Of a stretch of DNA of 63,619 nucleotides, positions 63,006 to 63,619 are shown in pieces. The translations under genes were made by a program, and so were the position numbers. Origin of the DNA: Ilumatobacteraceae bacterium (GTDB lineage: Bacteria; Actinomycetota; Acidimicrobiia; Acidimicrobiales; Ilumatobacteraceae); contig SHUT01000007.1 of assembly GCA_009691255.1 (NCBI GenBank), forward strand, positions 1 through 63,619, in the 5' to 3' direction. The number at the start of each line of letters is the position of its first letter. The stretch's first letter is position 1. The notes under the pieces were generated by a model. That model was given only the letters and a program-made list of their open reading frames with translations. It was not told the DNA's origin and did no database searches.

Positions 63006-63619
63006 ATGGCGATACGACTAGACCCTGCTGACGAATATATGCACGAGTTGGGACCTGAGTCCAACTTCAATGAGAGCATGTATATCAATTGTTTCGATCC
63101 AACCTCAAGAATTGGTGGTTGGTTTCGGATGGGCAATCGTGCCAATGAAGGCACAGCAGAGATGACGATTTGCATCTACTTGCCAGATGGTCGCATTGCT
63201 TTTATTTTTAAGCGACCCAGCATTGACAACAATGATGCCCTAGATGCCGGTGGACTGACATGGACAATGGTGAAACCATTCGAAGAATTGCGTATCGATT
63301 ACGTCGGCAAAGTTGTCGTGCTTGATGAACCACATCAAATGGCAAATCCAAAAGAAGCATTTGCCAACAACCCATTTTCTGAAGCAGAAGTTCATCTGAC
63401 TTTCACGGGACAAGGAAAACCAAGCATGTTTGGTGGTGAGCCCGATGTTCCGCACGAAAAACCAGGTGAAGAATTCGCCAAGGGACATTACGAACAACTC
63501 GTTGAGGCGACAGGCAGCATCCGGGTTGGGGCAGAAGAATGGCAGATCAACGGTTGCGGATTGCGCGATCATTCATGGGGCCCAAGATATTGGCAAGCAC
63601 CGTGGTATTACCGTTGGCT
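63006..63619 (+). CDS. CrtC/AttH-like hypothetical protein (partial, C-terminus beyond window edge)
   Basis: The frame from ATG 63006 runs off the window after 204 codons. It reads MAIRLDPADEYMHELGPESN, then a beta-rich stretch with GWFRMGNRANEG and ends with GLRDHSWGPRYWQAPWYYRW. The DHSWGxR motif occurs in lipocalin-like proteins related to hydroxyneurosporene synthase (CrtC/AttH type), many of them encoded beside SDR and acyl-CoA genes. Activity unknown. Confidence 0.65.
   Translation, partial: MAIRLDPADEYMHELGPESNFNESMYINCFDPTSRIGGWFRMGNRANEGTAEMTICIYLPDGRIAFIFKRPSIDNNDALDAGGLTWTMVKPFEELRIDYVGKVVVLDEPHQMANPKEAFANNPFSEAEVHLTFTGQGKPSMFGGEPDVPHEKPGEEFAKGHYEQLVEATGSIRVGAEEWQINGCGLRDHSWGPRYWQAPWYYRW

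Overview
The window looks like chromosomal DNA from an actinobacterium, most likely an Acidimicrobiia-type aquatic lineage with a compact genome. This placement is inferred from gene content; no rRNA is present. Supporting signs are an E2-E1 fused 2-oxoglutarate decarboxylase (Kgd type), an FtsY with an N-terminal membrane segment, a UvrD2-like helicase with an HRDC-like tail, a SepIVA/DivIVA-like coiled coil next to coaD, GTP-type PEP carboxykinase, LLM-class (F420-type) oxidoreductases and many acyl-CoA enzymes. I count 62 genes. There is no tRNA, rRNA, insertion sequence, prophage or CRISPR array, no recognisable transcriptional regulator, and no gene-free stretch longer than about 300 bases. 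Neighbouring genes often overlap by 1 to 17 bases.

Layout. Bases 1-13,708 (minus strand) hold a housekeeping block read from right to left: fakA-like DAK2 protein, recG, rsmD, coaD, a coiled-coil septation-type protein, the YceD/DUF177 protein, rpmF, plsX, acpP, rnc, mutM, smc and ftsY (cut by the window edge). It joins phospholipid precursor supply (FakA, PlsX, ACP) to ribosome, CoA, repair and segregation functions. A small zinc-ribbon gene is set into it on the plus strand. Bases 13,799-16,069 carry rpmB, a cold-shock-like gene and pckG. Bases 16,078-19,920 are a minus-strand run of five genes (hydrolase, AMACR-type racemase, PIG-L deacetylase, histidine phosphatase, membrane protein). Bases 19,959-31,750 contain galK, a PH/SHOCT protein, the UvrD2-like helicase, a thioesterase, xthA, a NYN-S1 protein with a lysine-rich repeat tail, a HAD hydrolase interrupted by a hexapeptide repeat, kgd, a cupredoxin lipoprotein and a urate-oxidase-domain-like membrane protein. 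Bases 31,850-41,007 contain ettA, cysQ, a CoA transferase, a UbiB-family kinase and the sulfate assimilation genes cysD, cysNC and cysH.

Bases 41,065-63,619 are dominated by lipid and CoA metabolism: an R-specific hydratase plus a 17-beta-HSD4-type dehydrogenase (together a split multifunctional enzyme 2), a geranylgeranyl-reductase-like flavoprotein, two FadD ligases, an acyl-CoA dehydrogenase, a cytochrome P450, further SDRs and alpha/beta hydrolases. Between them lie a Zn/Mn-type ABC importer and an unusual fusion of an S51-peptidase-like domain with a cysteinyl-tRNA-synthetase C-terminal-like domain. With the AMACR racemase upstream, the acyl-CoA genes would fit degradation of a branched or sterol-like side chain; this is inference.

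The most unusual items are: (1) the S51/CysRS-tail fusion; (2) eight in-frame 18-bp repeats placed right after motif II of a HAD enzyme; (3) the neighbouring, divergent NYN-S1 gene with exact 54-bp in-frame repeats; (4) paired 20-bp hairpin-forming repeats directly upstream of rpmF; (5) the P450/FadD/FadE/HSD catabolic cluster.
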